NCBI RefSeq assembly: GCF_001424125.1
Contig: NZ_LMQI01000001.1
Coordinates: forward strand, 523,688 to 587,687
Source of the DNA: Cellulomonas sp. Leaf395
GTDB lineage: Bacteria > Actinomycetota > Actinomycetes > Actinomycetales > Cellulomonadaceae
Direction: 5' to 3'
DNA: 64,000 nt
In this document: positions 54,734 through 63,600 of the stretch, piece after piece
Layout: each line of letters begins with the position of its first letter
Position numbering within the stretch: the first letter of the stretch is position 1
Notes under the pieces: model-generated
What the model saw: the letters and a program-made list of their open reading frames with translations, nothing else
Database searches by the model: none
Told to the model about the DNA's origin: nothing
Position numbers and translations under genes: made by a program

Positions 54734-56179
54734 GTGCCCAAGGTCCTCACCGCCGGTCGTCCCTGGCGTGTCATCCTCCTGTTCGCCGTCCCCCTGCTCG
54801 TCGGCAACGTCGTCCAGCAGCTCTACCAAGCGGCCGACGCCGTCGTCGTCGGTCGCGTGCTCGGCGTGGACTCGCTCGCCGCGGTCGGCGCCACGGGCGC
54901 CCTGCTCTTCCTCCTGCTCGGCTTCGCATGGGGAATGACGAACGGCTTCGCGATCCCGACCGCGCAGGCGTTCGGCGCCGGCGACCACGCGGCCGTGCGC
55001 CGGTCGGTCGCGGCCGGGACGGTGCTGTCGGGCGCGACGAGCGCGGTCCTGACCGTGGCGGCGCCGCTGCTGGCGGCTCCGGCGCTGCGGCTGCTCAAGA
55101 CGCCCGAGGAGCTGCTCCCGGAGGCGACGACCTTCGCGGTCATCAGCTTCCTGGGCGCCAGCACGATGATGTTCTTCAACTTCCTCTCGGCGATCATCCG
55201 GGCGATCGGTGACTCGCGCACGCCCCTGGTCTTCCTGACCATCAGCTGCGTCCTGAACGTCGTCCTGGTGGTGGTCGCCGTCGCCGGTCTCGGCATGGGC
55301 GTGGCCGGCGCAGCGGTGTCGACGGTCCTGTCGCAGGGCGTGTCGGTCGCGCTGTGCCTGGCGTTCGTGCGGCGCCGCGTCCCGGTGCTGCACGTGCACC
55401 GCGACGAGTGGCGCGTGAGCGGGGTCGACCTGCGTCGCCATCTGCGTCTCGGACTGCCGATGGGGTTCCAGGCGGCGATCATCGCGATCGGCACCCTCGC
55501 CGTGCAGGTCCGGCTGAACGAGCTCGGGTCCGACGCGGTCGCCGCGTACACCACCGCGGTCCGGGTTGACGGTCTGGCCGTCGCGCTGCTGGCGTCCCTC
55601 GGGCTCGCGGTGTCCATGTTCGTCGCGCAGAACCTCGGCGGCGGGCGGCCGGACCGCATCCGCCGCGGCGTCCTGCAGGCCATGGGTCTGTCGGTCGCGG
55701 GCTCGCTGGTCCTCGGTGTCGTGCTCGTCACCGGCGGGTCCACGCTCGTCGGCCTCTTCGTCGGCGACGGCGAGGAGCGCGTGGTCGAGATGGCCGCGCA
55801 CTACCTGCTGGTCAACGGCGCGCTGTACGTCGTGCTGGGCGTGCTGTTCGTGCTCCGCGGCTCGCTCCAGGGCCTCGGCCAGACCGCCGTCCCGACGCTG
55901 ACCGGCGTGATCGAGCTGATCTGCCGGGTCGGCGCAGCAGCCGTGCTCGGTGCGGCCTACGGGTACAGCGGCGTGGTGTGGGGCAACCCGCTCGCGTGGA
56001 TCGGGGCGGTCGTCCTGCTGGTGCCCGCCTATGTGGTGGCGTCGCGGCGGCTCGCGCTGCAGCCGGTGAGCGAGCCTGTGGTCCCGGAGGTGATCGCGCG
56101 GCGGCGGATCACGAGGCTGCGGCACCGCGGACCGTCGGCCCGCAAGCCCGTGCGGCGGTCGCGCGTCCCGTCGGCCTGA
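54734..56179 (+). CDS. MATE-family multidrug efflux transporter
   Basis: 481 aa with about 12 helices. PLLVGNVVQQLYQAADAVVVG and the second-half repeat LGLPMGFQAAIIAIGTLAVQ fit the two MATE half-repeats (DinF/NorM branch). Proton- or sodium-driven export of cationic drugs. GTG start. Its stop abuts the convergent TetR stop (56180). Confidence 0.9.
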   Translation: MPKVLTAGRPWRVILLFAVPLLVGNVVQQLYQAADAVVVGRVLGVDSLAAVGATGALLFLLLGFAWGMTNGFAIPTAQAFGAGDHAAVRRSVAAGTVLSGATSAVLTVAAPLLAAPALRLLKTPEELLPEATTFAVISFLGASTMMFFNFLSAIIRAIGDSRTPLVFLTISCVLNVVLVVVAVAGLGMGVAGAAVSTVLSQGVSVALCLAFVRRRVPVLHVHRDEWRVSGVDLRRHLRLGLPMGFQAAIIAIGTLAVQVRLNELGSDAVAAYTTAVRVDGLAVALLASLGLAVSMFVAQNLGGGRPDRIRRGVLQAMGLSVAGSLVLGVVLVTGGSTLVGLFVGDGEERVVEMAAHYLLVNGALYVVLGVLFVLRGSLQGLGQTAVPTLTGVIELICRVGAAAVLGAAYGYSGVVWGNPLAWIGAVVLLVPAYVVASRRLALQPVSEPVVPEVIARRRITRLRHRGPSARKPVRRSRVPSA

Positions 56180-56791
56180 TCAGGCGCCGGTGGCCAGCGG
56201 CAGGATCACGGTGTCGATCATCCGCACCACGAACTCATCGTCGACGTGCTGGCCGGCGACCATCTTGCGGTAGGAGATCATCGCGGGCGCCACGGCCGCC
56301 ACCATGTCGAGGTCGATGTCCGCGCGGAGCTCTCCGCGGGCCTGGGCACGTTCGAGGATCTCCCGCATCAGCGCGACGCGTGAGCGCACGAACTGCTCCT
56401 GGAAGACGGCGGCGACCTCGGGGTTCTCGCGGACCGCGGACATGAGCCCGGCCATGAGCTCGCTCTGGTCCGAGCTCTTGCGGCCGAAGCGGACGGACAG
56501 CAGATCGCCGCGCAGCGTTCCGGTGTCGGGCACGTCGCCGATCGACATCGGGCTCCCGGGACCACAGACGACGGCGTCGACCGTGAGCTGCACCTTGGAC
56601 GCCCACCGGCGGTAGACGGTGGCCTTGCCGGCCCCGGCGCGCTCCGCGACGGCGTCCATCGTCATGCCGTCGTAGCCGCGCTCCGCCAGCAGCTCGCGCG
56701 CCGCGGCGAGGATCGCGTCGTCCTTGGAGTCGTCCCGGCGCCGACCGGGTCGACGCGCGACCGGGGCCTGCGTCGCCTCCACGTTGCTCAT
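56180..56791 (-). CDS. TetR-family transcriptional regulator
   Basis: 203 aa. N-terminal HTH (DDAILAAARELLAERGYDGM; MDAVAERAGAGKATVYRRWA) and C-terminal ligand domain with RSRVALMREILERAQARGEL. Divergent from the DHA2-type MFS exporter and convergent with the MATE exporter; shared operator sites suggest it represses both. ATG at 56791; the open frame further upstream runs through the operator. Confidence 0.92.
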   Translation of the reverse strand: MSNVEATQAPVARRPGRRRDDSKDDAILAAARELLAERGYDGMTMDAVAERAGAGKATVYRRWASKVQLTVDAVVCGPGSPMSIGDVPDTGTLRGDLLSVRFGRKSSDQSELMAGLMSAVRENPEVAAVFQEQFVRSRVALMREILERAQARGELRADIDLDMVAAVAPAMISYRKMVAGQHVDDEFVVRMIDTVILPLATGA

Positions 56792-56827
56792 GCCTGCCTC
56801 TCGCCGGCTCCCTCGTCGGAGCCACAC

Positions 56828-56856
56828 CGTATCTCGAATCGATCTAACGATACTCG
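56828..56856. promoter_or_regulatory. TetR operator candidate in the TetR/MFS divergent gap
   Basis: CGTATC...GATAC flanks a GAATCGATC core (56836-56844) that is the exact reverse complement of GATCGATTC at 54658-54666. It lies between the divergent tetR and MFS starts. Confidence 0.6.
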
Positions 56857-56925
56857 AGGGTTCCGGAACTGCCCAGTTCTGTATTAGTGTCGATCCACCG
56901 ACCACGACGTCCCAGGAGCAGCTTC

Positions 56926-58419
56926 ATGTCCTCCCCCACGCAGGCCCCGCCGGAGAGTCAGCACCGCTGGCTCGTCCTGGCCACGGTCGCCCTCGCCCAG
57001 CTGATGGTGGTCCTCGATGCGACCATCGTGAACATCGCGCTGCCCTCCGCCCAGGCGGAGCTCGGGTTCAGCGACAACGACCGCCAGTGGGTGGTCACCG
57101 CCTACGCGCTGGCCTTCGGCAGCCTGCTGCTCCTCGGCGGCCGCCTCTCCGACATGTTCGGCCGCCGCCGCATGTTCCTCATCGGCCTCGTCGGCTTCGC
57201 GGTCGCCTCGGCGCTGGGCGGCGCCGCGCAGACGTTCGAGCTGCTCGTCGGCGCACGCGCCCTGCAGGGCGTGTTCGCCGCGGTCCTCGCCCCGGCGGCG
57301 CTGTCCGTGCTGACCACCACGTTCACCAACCCCAAGGAGCGCGCCCGGGCGTTCGGCGTGTTCGGCGCCATCGCCGGCATGGGCGGCGCCATCGGCCTGC
57401 TGCTGGGCGGCTACCTCACCGAGAACTTCGACTGGCGCTGGAACCTCTACGTCAACGTGGTGATCGCCCTGATCGCGTTCGTCGCCGGCACGGTGCTGCT
57501 GTCCCGGGTGGACACCAAGCACGACACCCAGATCGACGTGCCCGGCGTCCTGCTCGTCTCGACGGGCCTGTTCGCGCTGGTGCTCGGCTTCTCCCAGGCC
57601 GAGCCCCAGGGCTGGGACTCCCCGGCCGTGTGGGGCTCGTTGGCCGCGAGCCTCGTGCTCCTGGTCGGCTTCGTCCTGCGGCAGCGGACCGCGGAGCACC
57701 CGCTGCTGCCCCTCTCGATCGTCCGTGATCGCGACCGCGGAGCCGGGTTCCTGTCGATCCTCGTCGCCGGCACCGGCATGTTCGGCGTCTTCCTGTTCCT
57801 CACCTACTACCTGCAGCTGACGCTCGGGTACGGGCCGATGCAGACCGGGACCGCCTTCCTGCCGATGGTGCTCTTCATCGTCATCACCGCGCAGGTCCAG
57901 ACCAACATCCTGGTCCCGCGTTTCGGCCCGAAGGTCGTGGTGCCGGCCGGGATGGTGGTCGGGGCGCTCGCGATGCTCTGGTTCACCACGCTCGAGGTGG
58001 ACAGCAGCTACAGGCTGGTGCTCGTCGGCCTCGTCGGCATGGGGATCGCGATGGGCTCGATCATGCCCGCGTCGTTCCAGATCGCCACGCTCGGTGTCCC
58101 ACCCCGCCAGGCCGGCGCCGCGTCCGCGATGGTCTCCACCAGCCAGCAGGTCGGCGGAGCGATCGGCACCGCGGTCCTGAACACCCTCGCGGCGACGGCG
58201 GCCACCGCCTACGTCGCCGACCATGCACCCGCGACGCCCGAGGTGATCGCCGCCGGAGCGGTGCACAGCTTCTCGGTCGCCTACACCTGGTCGGCGGGGA
58301 TCTTCCTGCTCGGTGCCGTCGTCGCCGCGTCGCTGTTCCGCACCCGTCGGGATCGCGACGCCCGGCTGGCCGACGCAGCGCGGGCGACGCGCGACGAGGC
58401 TCCGGCGCTCGCCCACTGA
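56926..58419 (+). CDS. DHA2-type MFS multidrug exporter (EmrB/QacA)
   Basis: 497 aa, 14 helices predicted. LMVVLDATIVNIALPSAQ, GGRLSDMFGRRRMFLIG and GLLLGGYLTENFDWRWNLY are DHA2 motifs. Exports lipophilic drugs. ATG 56926 is set by AGGAG 8 nt upstream. Divergent from tetR, which probably controls it. Confidence 0.92.
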   Translation: MSSPTQAPPESQHRWLVLATVALAQLMVVLDATIVNIALPSAQAELGFSDNDRQWVVTAYALAFGSLLLLGGRLSDMFGRRRMFLIGLVGFAVASALGGAAQTFELLVGARALQGVFAAVLAPAALSVLTTTFTNPKERARAFGVFGAIAGMGGAIGLLLGGYLTENFDWRWNLYVNVVIALIAFVAGTVLLSRVDTKHDTQIDVPGVLLVSTGLFALVLGFSQAEPQGWDSPAVWGSLAASLVLLVGFVLRQRTAEHPLLPLSIVRDRDRGAGFLSILVAGTGMFGVFLFLTYYLQLTLGYGPMQTGTAFLPMVLFIVITAQVQTNILVPRFGPKVVVPAGMVVGALAMLWFTTLEVDSSYRLVLVGLVGMGIAMGSIMPASFQIATLGVPPRQAGAASAMVSTSQQVGGAIGTAVLNTLAATAATAYVADHAPATPEVIAAGAVHSFSVAYTWSAGIFLLGAVVAASLFRTRRDRDARLADAARATRDEAPALAH

Positions 58420-58483
58420 CCGCCCCGTGCGTCGCCGGCGTCCTCCGCTACCGGTGCCCCTCCGCGCTCTCTATCGTGAGAAC

Positions 58484-59794
58484 GTGAATCCGCTGAGCCG
58501 ACGAGTGCGCGACGCCCGGGAGAAGGCCGGGCTGAGCCAGGGGCAGCTCGCGCGGCAGGCAGAGGTGCACCCGACGTACATCTCGCACGTGGAGAACGAC
58601 CGTCGCGGCTTGGGCGAGGACGCGCTCGCCAGGGTGGCCCAGGCGCTCGGTGTCTCGGTGTCCTACCTCCTCGACGGCGAGCAGGCTCCCGACTACCGGT
58701 CCGCGGAGGGTGCCCTCGTCGAGGCTCGTCGGCTGTCGCGCACAGGCGAGGTGCGAGCCGCCGCGGACGTCCTCGCGCAGGTGGACGTGTCGGCTCTGGA
58801 TGTCGACACCGCGGCGCGGGTCGGGCTCGCACACGCCGAGGCCCGCGACCTCGCCGGTGACCTCGAGGGATCGGTCGACGCCCTGGAACGCCTCTGCGCG
58901 CGGCTGATGGACTCGCGCCGGTACCTGCAGGCCGCGTACGCCGCGATGCGGATCGTCATGGCCCTCACCGAGATCGCCGACCTGCACCGCGCCGTGACCC
59001 GCGGGGAGCACCTGCTGGCCCAGCTCCCGGCCTCCGCCGCGGGCAGCGACGAGGTGGTCCGGCTCGAGTCCACCATCATCTGGGCGTACGTCGCCCGCGG
59101 CGACGCGACGTACGCGCGGTACCGCGGTCGGCAGCTGCTCGCGCACACCCGACAGCACGGGTCGGCCCGGGCGGTGTCGTCCGTGCACTGGAACCTGGCG
59201 TTCGTCGACGACGCGCTGGGGGATCCTGACGCGGCGCTCGCGCAGCTCGAGTCCGCGATCGCGCTGGCGGGCGCCGACGAGATCGACCGCGACCTGCCCC
59301 GCCTGCGCCTTGACCGGGCGTTCCTGCTCCTCTCCGTCGATCCCCCGCGGGCCGCGGAAGCGCTGGCGGACCTCGATGCCGCGCAGACCGCCCTGGAGGT
59401 CAGCGAGTCACAGATCGAGCTGGCCCGCGCCGACTCCGTCCGGTCCCGCGCCTGGTTGCTCCTCGACGACGCGCCGGCCGCTGCGCGGTACGCCAGCCGG
59501 GCTGTCGAACTGCTGCGGGAAGGCGTGCGTCGCGACTCCGCGTCCGCGCACGAAGCGCTCGGCGACGCGATGCTCGCCCAGCGGGCGCGACCGGAGGCCG
59601 TCAAGGAGTACCGGTCGGCAGCCGAGCTGCTCGACATGATCTCGTCCGGACGGGCCGCCGCAGTGCTCTGGCGTCGCATCGGAGACCGCCTCCGGGTGGC
59701 CGGCGACGAGGACGACCGGGTGGCCGAGGCCTATGGCCGCGCGCTCGCCGCCGCCGGCATCCGTGGAGCGCTGCCCCCGCCGGCGAGGGCCTGA
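58484..59794 (+). CDS. XRE-HTH regulator with TPR domain (RRNPP-like)
   Basis: 436 aa. An XRE helix-turn-helix at about 4-60 (RRVRDAREKAGLSQGQLARQ; HPTYISHVENDRRGLGEDAL) joins 370 residues of helical TPR-like repeats (for example AEARDLAGDLEGSVDALERL, LGDPDAALAQLESAIALAGA). This domain order matches the Rap/NprR/PlcR/Rgg-type (RRNPP) regulators that bind secreted peptides through the TPR. The gene is followed by a 39-codon signal-peptide gene, strengthening that reading. GTG 58484 chosen because the HTH begins 4 residues later. Generic XRE-TPR regulators without peptide partners also exist in actinobacteria. Confidence 0.88.
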   Translation: MNPLSRRVRDAREKAGLSQGQLARQAEVHPTYISHVENDRRGLGEDALARVAQALGVSVSYLLDGEQAPDYRSAEGALVEARRLSRTGEVRAAADVLAQVDVSALDVDTAARVGLAHAEARDLAGDLEGSVDALERLCARLMDSRRYLQAAYAAMRIVMALTEIADLHRAVTRGEHLLAQLPASAAGSDEVVRLESTIIWAYVARGDATYARYRGRQLLAHTRQHGSARAVSSVHWNLAFVDDALGDPDAALAQLESAIALAGADEIDRDLPRLRLDRAFLLLSVDPPRAAEALADLDAAQTALEVSESQIELARADSVRSRAWLLLDDAPAAARYASRAVELLREGVRRDSASAHEALGDAMLAQRARPEAVKEYRSAAELLDMISSGRAAAVLWRRIGDRLRVAGDEDDRVAEAYGRALAAAGIRGALPPPARA

Positions 59795-59860
59795 ACGCCG
59801 TCTACCCCCCTGGTGTCCTGCGTCATTGCGCCCTAGACATGGGCTGGGGACCATTCCAGG

Positions 59861-59881
59861 TGTACCGGAACGTCCGGTGCA
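59861..59881. promoter_or_regulatory. Inverted repeat in front of the small peptide gene
   Basis: TGTACCGGA-ACG-TCCGGTGCA has 9-bp arms with one mismatch and lies 20-40 nt upstream of the peptide start, in the gap after the XRE-TPR gene. It is a candidate operator for that regulator. Confidence 0.55.
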
Positions 59882-59900
59882 CGCTCGGAAAGGTGCCCTC

Positions 59901-60020
59901 ATGAAGAAGCTCAGCATCGTCGTCGTCATCGCCCTCACCGCGTTCGCCGGCGTCGCCGGCGCCACGGCGGCCTCCGGCTCCACCCAGGTCGCCGCACCGT
60001 GCTGCAAGCAGGCGATCTGA
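59901..60020 (+). CDS. 39-aa secreted peptide precursor
   Basis: MKK start, hydrophobic core (LSIVVVIALTAFAGVAGATA), small residues before a signal-peptidase site near ATA-ASG, then a 16-residue tail ASGSTQVAAPCCKQAI ending in vicinal cysteines. ATG 59901 has AAAGG upstream. Such a short exported peptide next to an XRE-TPR regulator resembles Phr, PapR or NprX precursors, which are processed to short signal peptides. No homology was checked. Confidence 0.7.
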   Translation: MKKLSIVVVIALTAFAGVAGATAASGSTQVAAPCCKQAI

Positions 60021-60641
60021 CACACCGGCCGGACGCGACGCCGCACCTGCCCCCGAGGCCCGGCGCCGCGCGAAGGCATGAAGGAGAGCATCGCCTCGTC
60101 TTCCCGCTGCCCTCTGGGCTGCCGGGGGAGCCCTCGCGCCCGCGGCCGACGCCCGTTCGTGGCGCCGCGCTGCACCTCCGGCACCCGAACGTCGGAGCCT
60201 GTGGCGTCCCGCACCCTCGTGCGGCGACGTCCACGTGGTCGACGATCACTCCGGCGTGTCCGTCTGCACGGAGCGGGCGGCCGTGCGCCCGTGATTTCGG
60301 TCGTCCCGGCACCTCCACAAGCGGGCGCGCGTGGACCGCCCGGCTCCGGGTTGGATCGGCCAGGATCAGCCAAGATCCAGGTGATTCTCAGGTTCGAGGA
60401 TTCACCCGGACGGGCAGCCTGGACGTTTGACCAGCACGGCATTCGTGCCGCACACTCGTTCTGACGGTGCGCATCGCCTGCCCCCTGCGCGGTGCGCACC
60501 GTCTTCACGTCCGGAGAGCGGGACGGGTCCCCTGACCCGTCCCGCTCTCCGCGTCTGTGGGGTTGCCTCCCCGCTGTGTACCTCGTCTGCACCGGCGCGC
60601 CATGCCCGTGATCACGCGGCGGCGCGGTTAGCGTTCCCAGG
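60021..60641. other. 620-nt gap with two inverted repeats, no clear gene
   Basis: The frames here lack a codon pattern typical of this genome. It contains perfect inverted repeats GACGGTGCGCA/TGCGCACCGTC (60463-60473 and 60493-60503) and GGAGAGCGGGACGGGTC/GACCCGTCCCGCTCTCC (60513-60550), the latter a strong terminator hairpin. One short frame (60078-60464) is possible but unconvincing. Confidence 0.55.
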
Positions 60642-63600
60642 GTGACCGTCCCCGTGCGCACCTCCGGCCCGGGACCCGACCAGGCTCCTGAGACCGGCGC
60701 AGACCCAGCCGACCGCCCGTTGCTCGTCGAGCCCCCGAGCCCCGCCGAGCTCCTCGAAGGTTCCGTCGCCACCTGGCGGGCCGCCCTCGTCGAGGCCGCC
60801 GGCGGGTCGACGCTCGTCGACGTCGAGCTGCTCGGCGACGCCGCGCTGGACCTGTCGGCCGCCCACCCGTCGGGCATCTCCCAGCTGTACGCCGGCCGCG
60901 AGACCCGGCTGTCCAACCTGGTCCGCGAGGGTGCGGCGCTGTCGACCGCGCGCCGCCGGGCGCGGGCCGTGAGCTCGCGCGCCGCGGTGTACGCCCAGCG
61001 CTACGGGATCGCGCCCACGTCGCTGGCCATCGGCGTGGCCACCTGGACCGAGCGCACCACCCCGGACATCGCCAGCGACGACGTCGCCGCGCTCGCGTCC
61101 GTGACCCGGCAGCGGACGCCGGACGACGAGCAGCTGGCGGACGTCGCGCCCCGGATCGTGCGGGCGCCCGTGCTCCTGCGGCCCGTCACCCTGCACGCCC
61201 GCGGGTCCGGCGAGAGCGACTACGAGCTCGCCCTCGAGCCGTCGCTCGAGGTCAACCCGGTGCTCGCACGGGCCTTGCGGACACGCGGCGCGCTCCTCGA
61301 CCCCGGCGCGGTCGCGCGCGGCACGTTCACGTCCAACGGGTTCGACCCGCGCGGGGCGCTGCACCGGCTCGCCTCCTTGGGCGAGGCCGTCCTCGACGAC
61401 TTCTCGATGAGCGAGCGCGTGGTCGTCGGCACCTTCGTGCACCCCGGCCAGATCCTCGTCGACGACCTGGACAACCTGTCTGGGACGCTCGAGCGCCACG
61501 AGGTGGTCTCCGCGCTCGCGGGGGTCGAGGAGTCCCGTTCCCGCCTGCGGCGGGTCCTGCCCGCCCCGGTCCACGGCGACCGCGACCCCGGCCACGAGCG
61601 CGGCGTCGGCGACCTCGACCCCGCGCAGCAGCACGTCCTCGACGTCGTGGCGACGGGCACGCACCTGTTCGTCGACGCCCCCGCCGGCGCCGACGCTACT
61701 GGGACGCTGGCCGCACTCGTCGCCGACGCGGCCGCCACGGGTCGCACGGTGCTCTACGTGCCGGGACATCGTCGTGCGGCCACGGCGCTCGCGGACCGGC
61801 TCGCCGTCCTGGGTCTCGGTGACCTGCTGCTGGACGTCGCACCGGACGCCGGGTGGCGGTCGGCGATCTCCCGCCGCCTGCTCGGCGCGATGACCCTCGA
61901 GGCGCCCGCGGTCGACGCGGACGGTGTGGCCGCCCTGCGCAGCGAGCTCGTCAGCACGCGCGAGCGCCTGCGGGCGTACGTCGACGCACTGCACGCGGAG
62001 CGCGACCCCTGGGGTGTCTCGGCGTACGACGCCCTCCAGCAGCTGGCCCGTCTCACCTCGACCCGACCGGCGCCGAAGACGACCGTGCGGCTGTCACCCG
62101 ACGTCGCGCGCGTGCTCGACGCGCCGCGCCGCGCCGAGCTCACGTCCGCGCTCGTGCAGGCCGGTGAGCTGGGCGCGTTCCGGGTCCGTCCGACGGACAC
62201 GGCCTGGTACGGGGCGGACCTGCGGACGCGCGCCGACGCCGACAACGCGGTGCGCAGGCTCGAGCGAGTGCTCGACTCGACCCTGCCGGCGCTCGTCGCG
62301 CGGACCGCGCAGGTGGCCGCAGAGACCGGGCTGACGCAGGCGACCACCGTCATCGCGTGGGTGGAGCAGCTGACGATGCTCGACGGCGTCCGGGCGGCGC
62401 TCGACGTGTTCTCCCCGATCGTCTTCGAACGCACCGCCGCCGACCTCGTCGCCGCCACCGCCACCAAGGAGTGGCGTGCCGAGCGCGGCGTCGACATGGG
62501 CTTCTGGCTGCGCCGTCGGCTGCGCAAGCAGTCCAAGGACATGGTCCGTCCCGGCCGGCCCGTCGCGGACCTGCACGCACGGCTGCTCGAGGTGCAGGCG
62601 CAGCGGGAGATCTGGCAGGCGCACTGCCCGTCCGGCGGGTGGCCGCGCCTGCCCGACGGTCTCGAGCACATCGAGGAGGAGTTCGCCGCGGTGCGCGCCG
62701 ACCTCGACGCTCTCGACGAGGTCCTCGCCACGACGCCGGGCGGAGGCGGCCTGTCCAGCCTGCCGTTCGAGGCACTGACCGAGCGCCTGACGCGGCTCAG
62801 GTCCGACACCGACGCCCTCGCGGACCTCCCCGAGCGCACGGGGCTCCTCCACCGCCTCCGCTCCGCAGGGCTGGGCCCGCTCGTCGACGACCTGGCCACC
62901 CGCCGCATCGACCCCGCCCTCGCGCCGGCCGAGCTGGACCTGGCCTGGTGGAGCACGGTGATCGAGCAGATCCTCAGCGAGGACCCGGCGCTCGCCGGGT
63001 ACGACGGCGCCGCGCTCGGTGCGCTGTCCGCGAGCTACGCGACGCTCGATCGCGCCCATGTGAAGAGCCTGTCCGGCCCTGTCCTCGGGGCGGTCGTCGG
63101 GCACGTCTCGCACGCGCTGCGCCAGCACCGCGAGCAGGCCGAGGCGCTTTTCGCCGACCTCATCGAGGAGCGGCTCACGTCGCTGCGGGACACGGTCGTG
63201 CGACACCCTGAGGTCGCCCGTCGGCTGCGACCCGTGATCGCTGCCAGCCCCATGCTGGTCCCACAGGTGTTGCCACCGACGCGCACCGTCGACCTGGTGG
63301 TCATCGACTCCGCGGCGCACCTGCCCGTGGAGGTGGCCCTCGCTGCCGTCGCCCGCGGTCGGCAGGTCGTCGTCGTCGGCGACGCGCGCTGCGCCTCCGG
63401 AAGCGCCGTCCGGGAGCTCGCGGCCGTGCTGCCCTCGGTCGCGCTGCGCGCCGACTCTTCCCGTCGCGACCCGTACCTCACCGCGTTCCTCGCCGCCCAC
63501 GGCTACGCCGGCGTGCTCCGCCCGACGCCTCTGCCCCAGCACCGGCCGCTGGTCAGCCTCGACGTCGTCGACGGCACGGGCATGCCGGACCCGGCGACCG

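Noticed and set aside
60078-60464. 128-codon frame downstream of the peptide gene
   Set aside because: Arg/Pro/Gly-rich composition, no ribosome binding site at the right distance and no motif; listed only as part of the gap.
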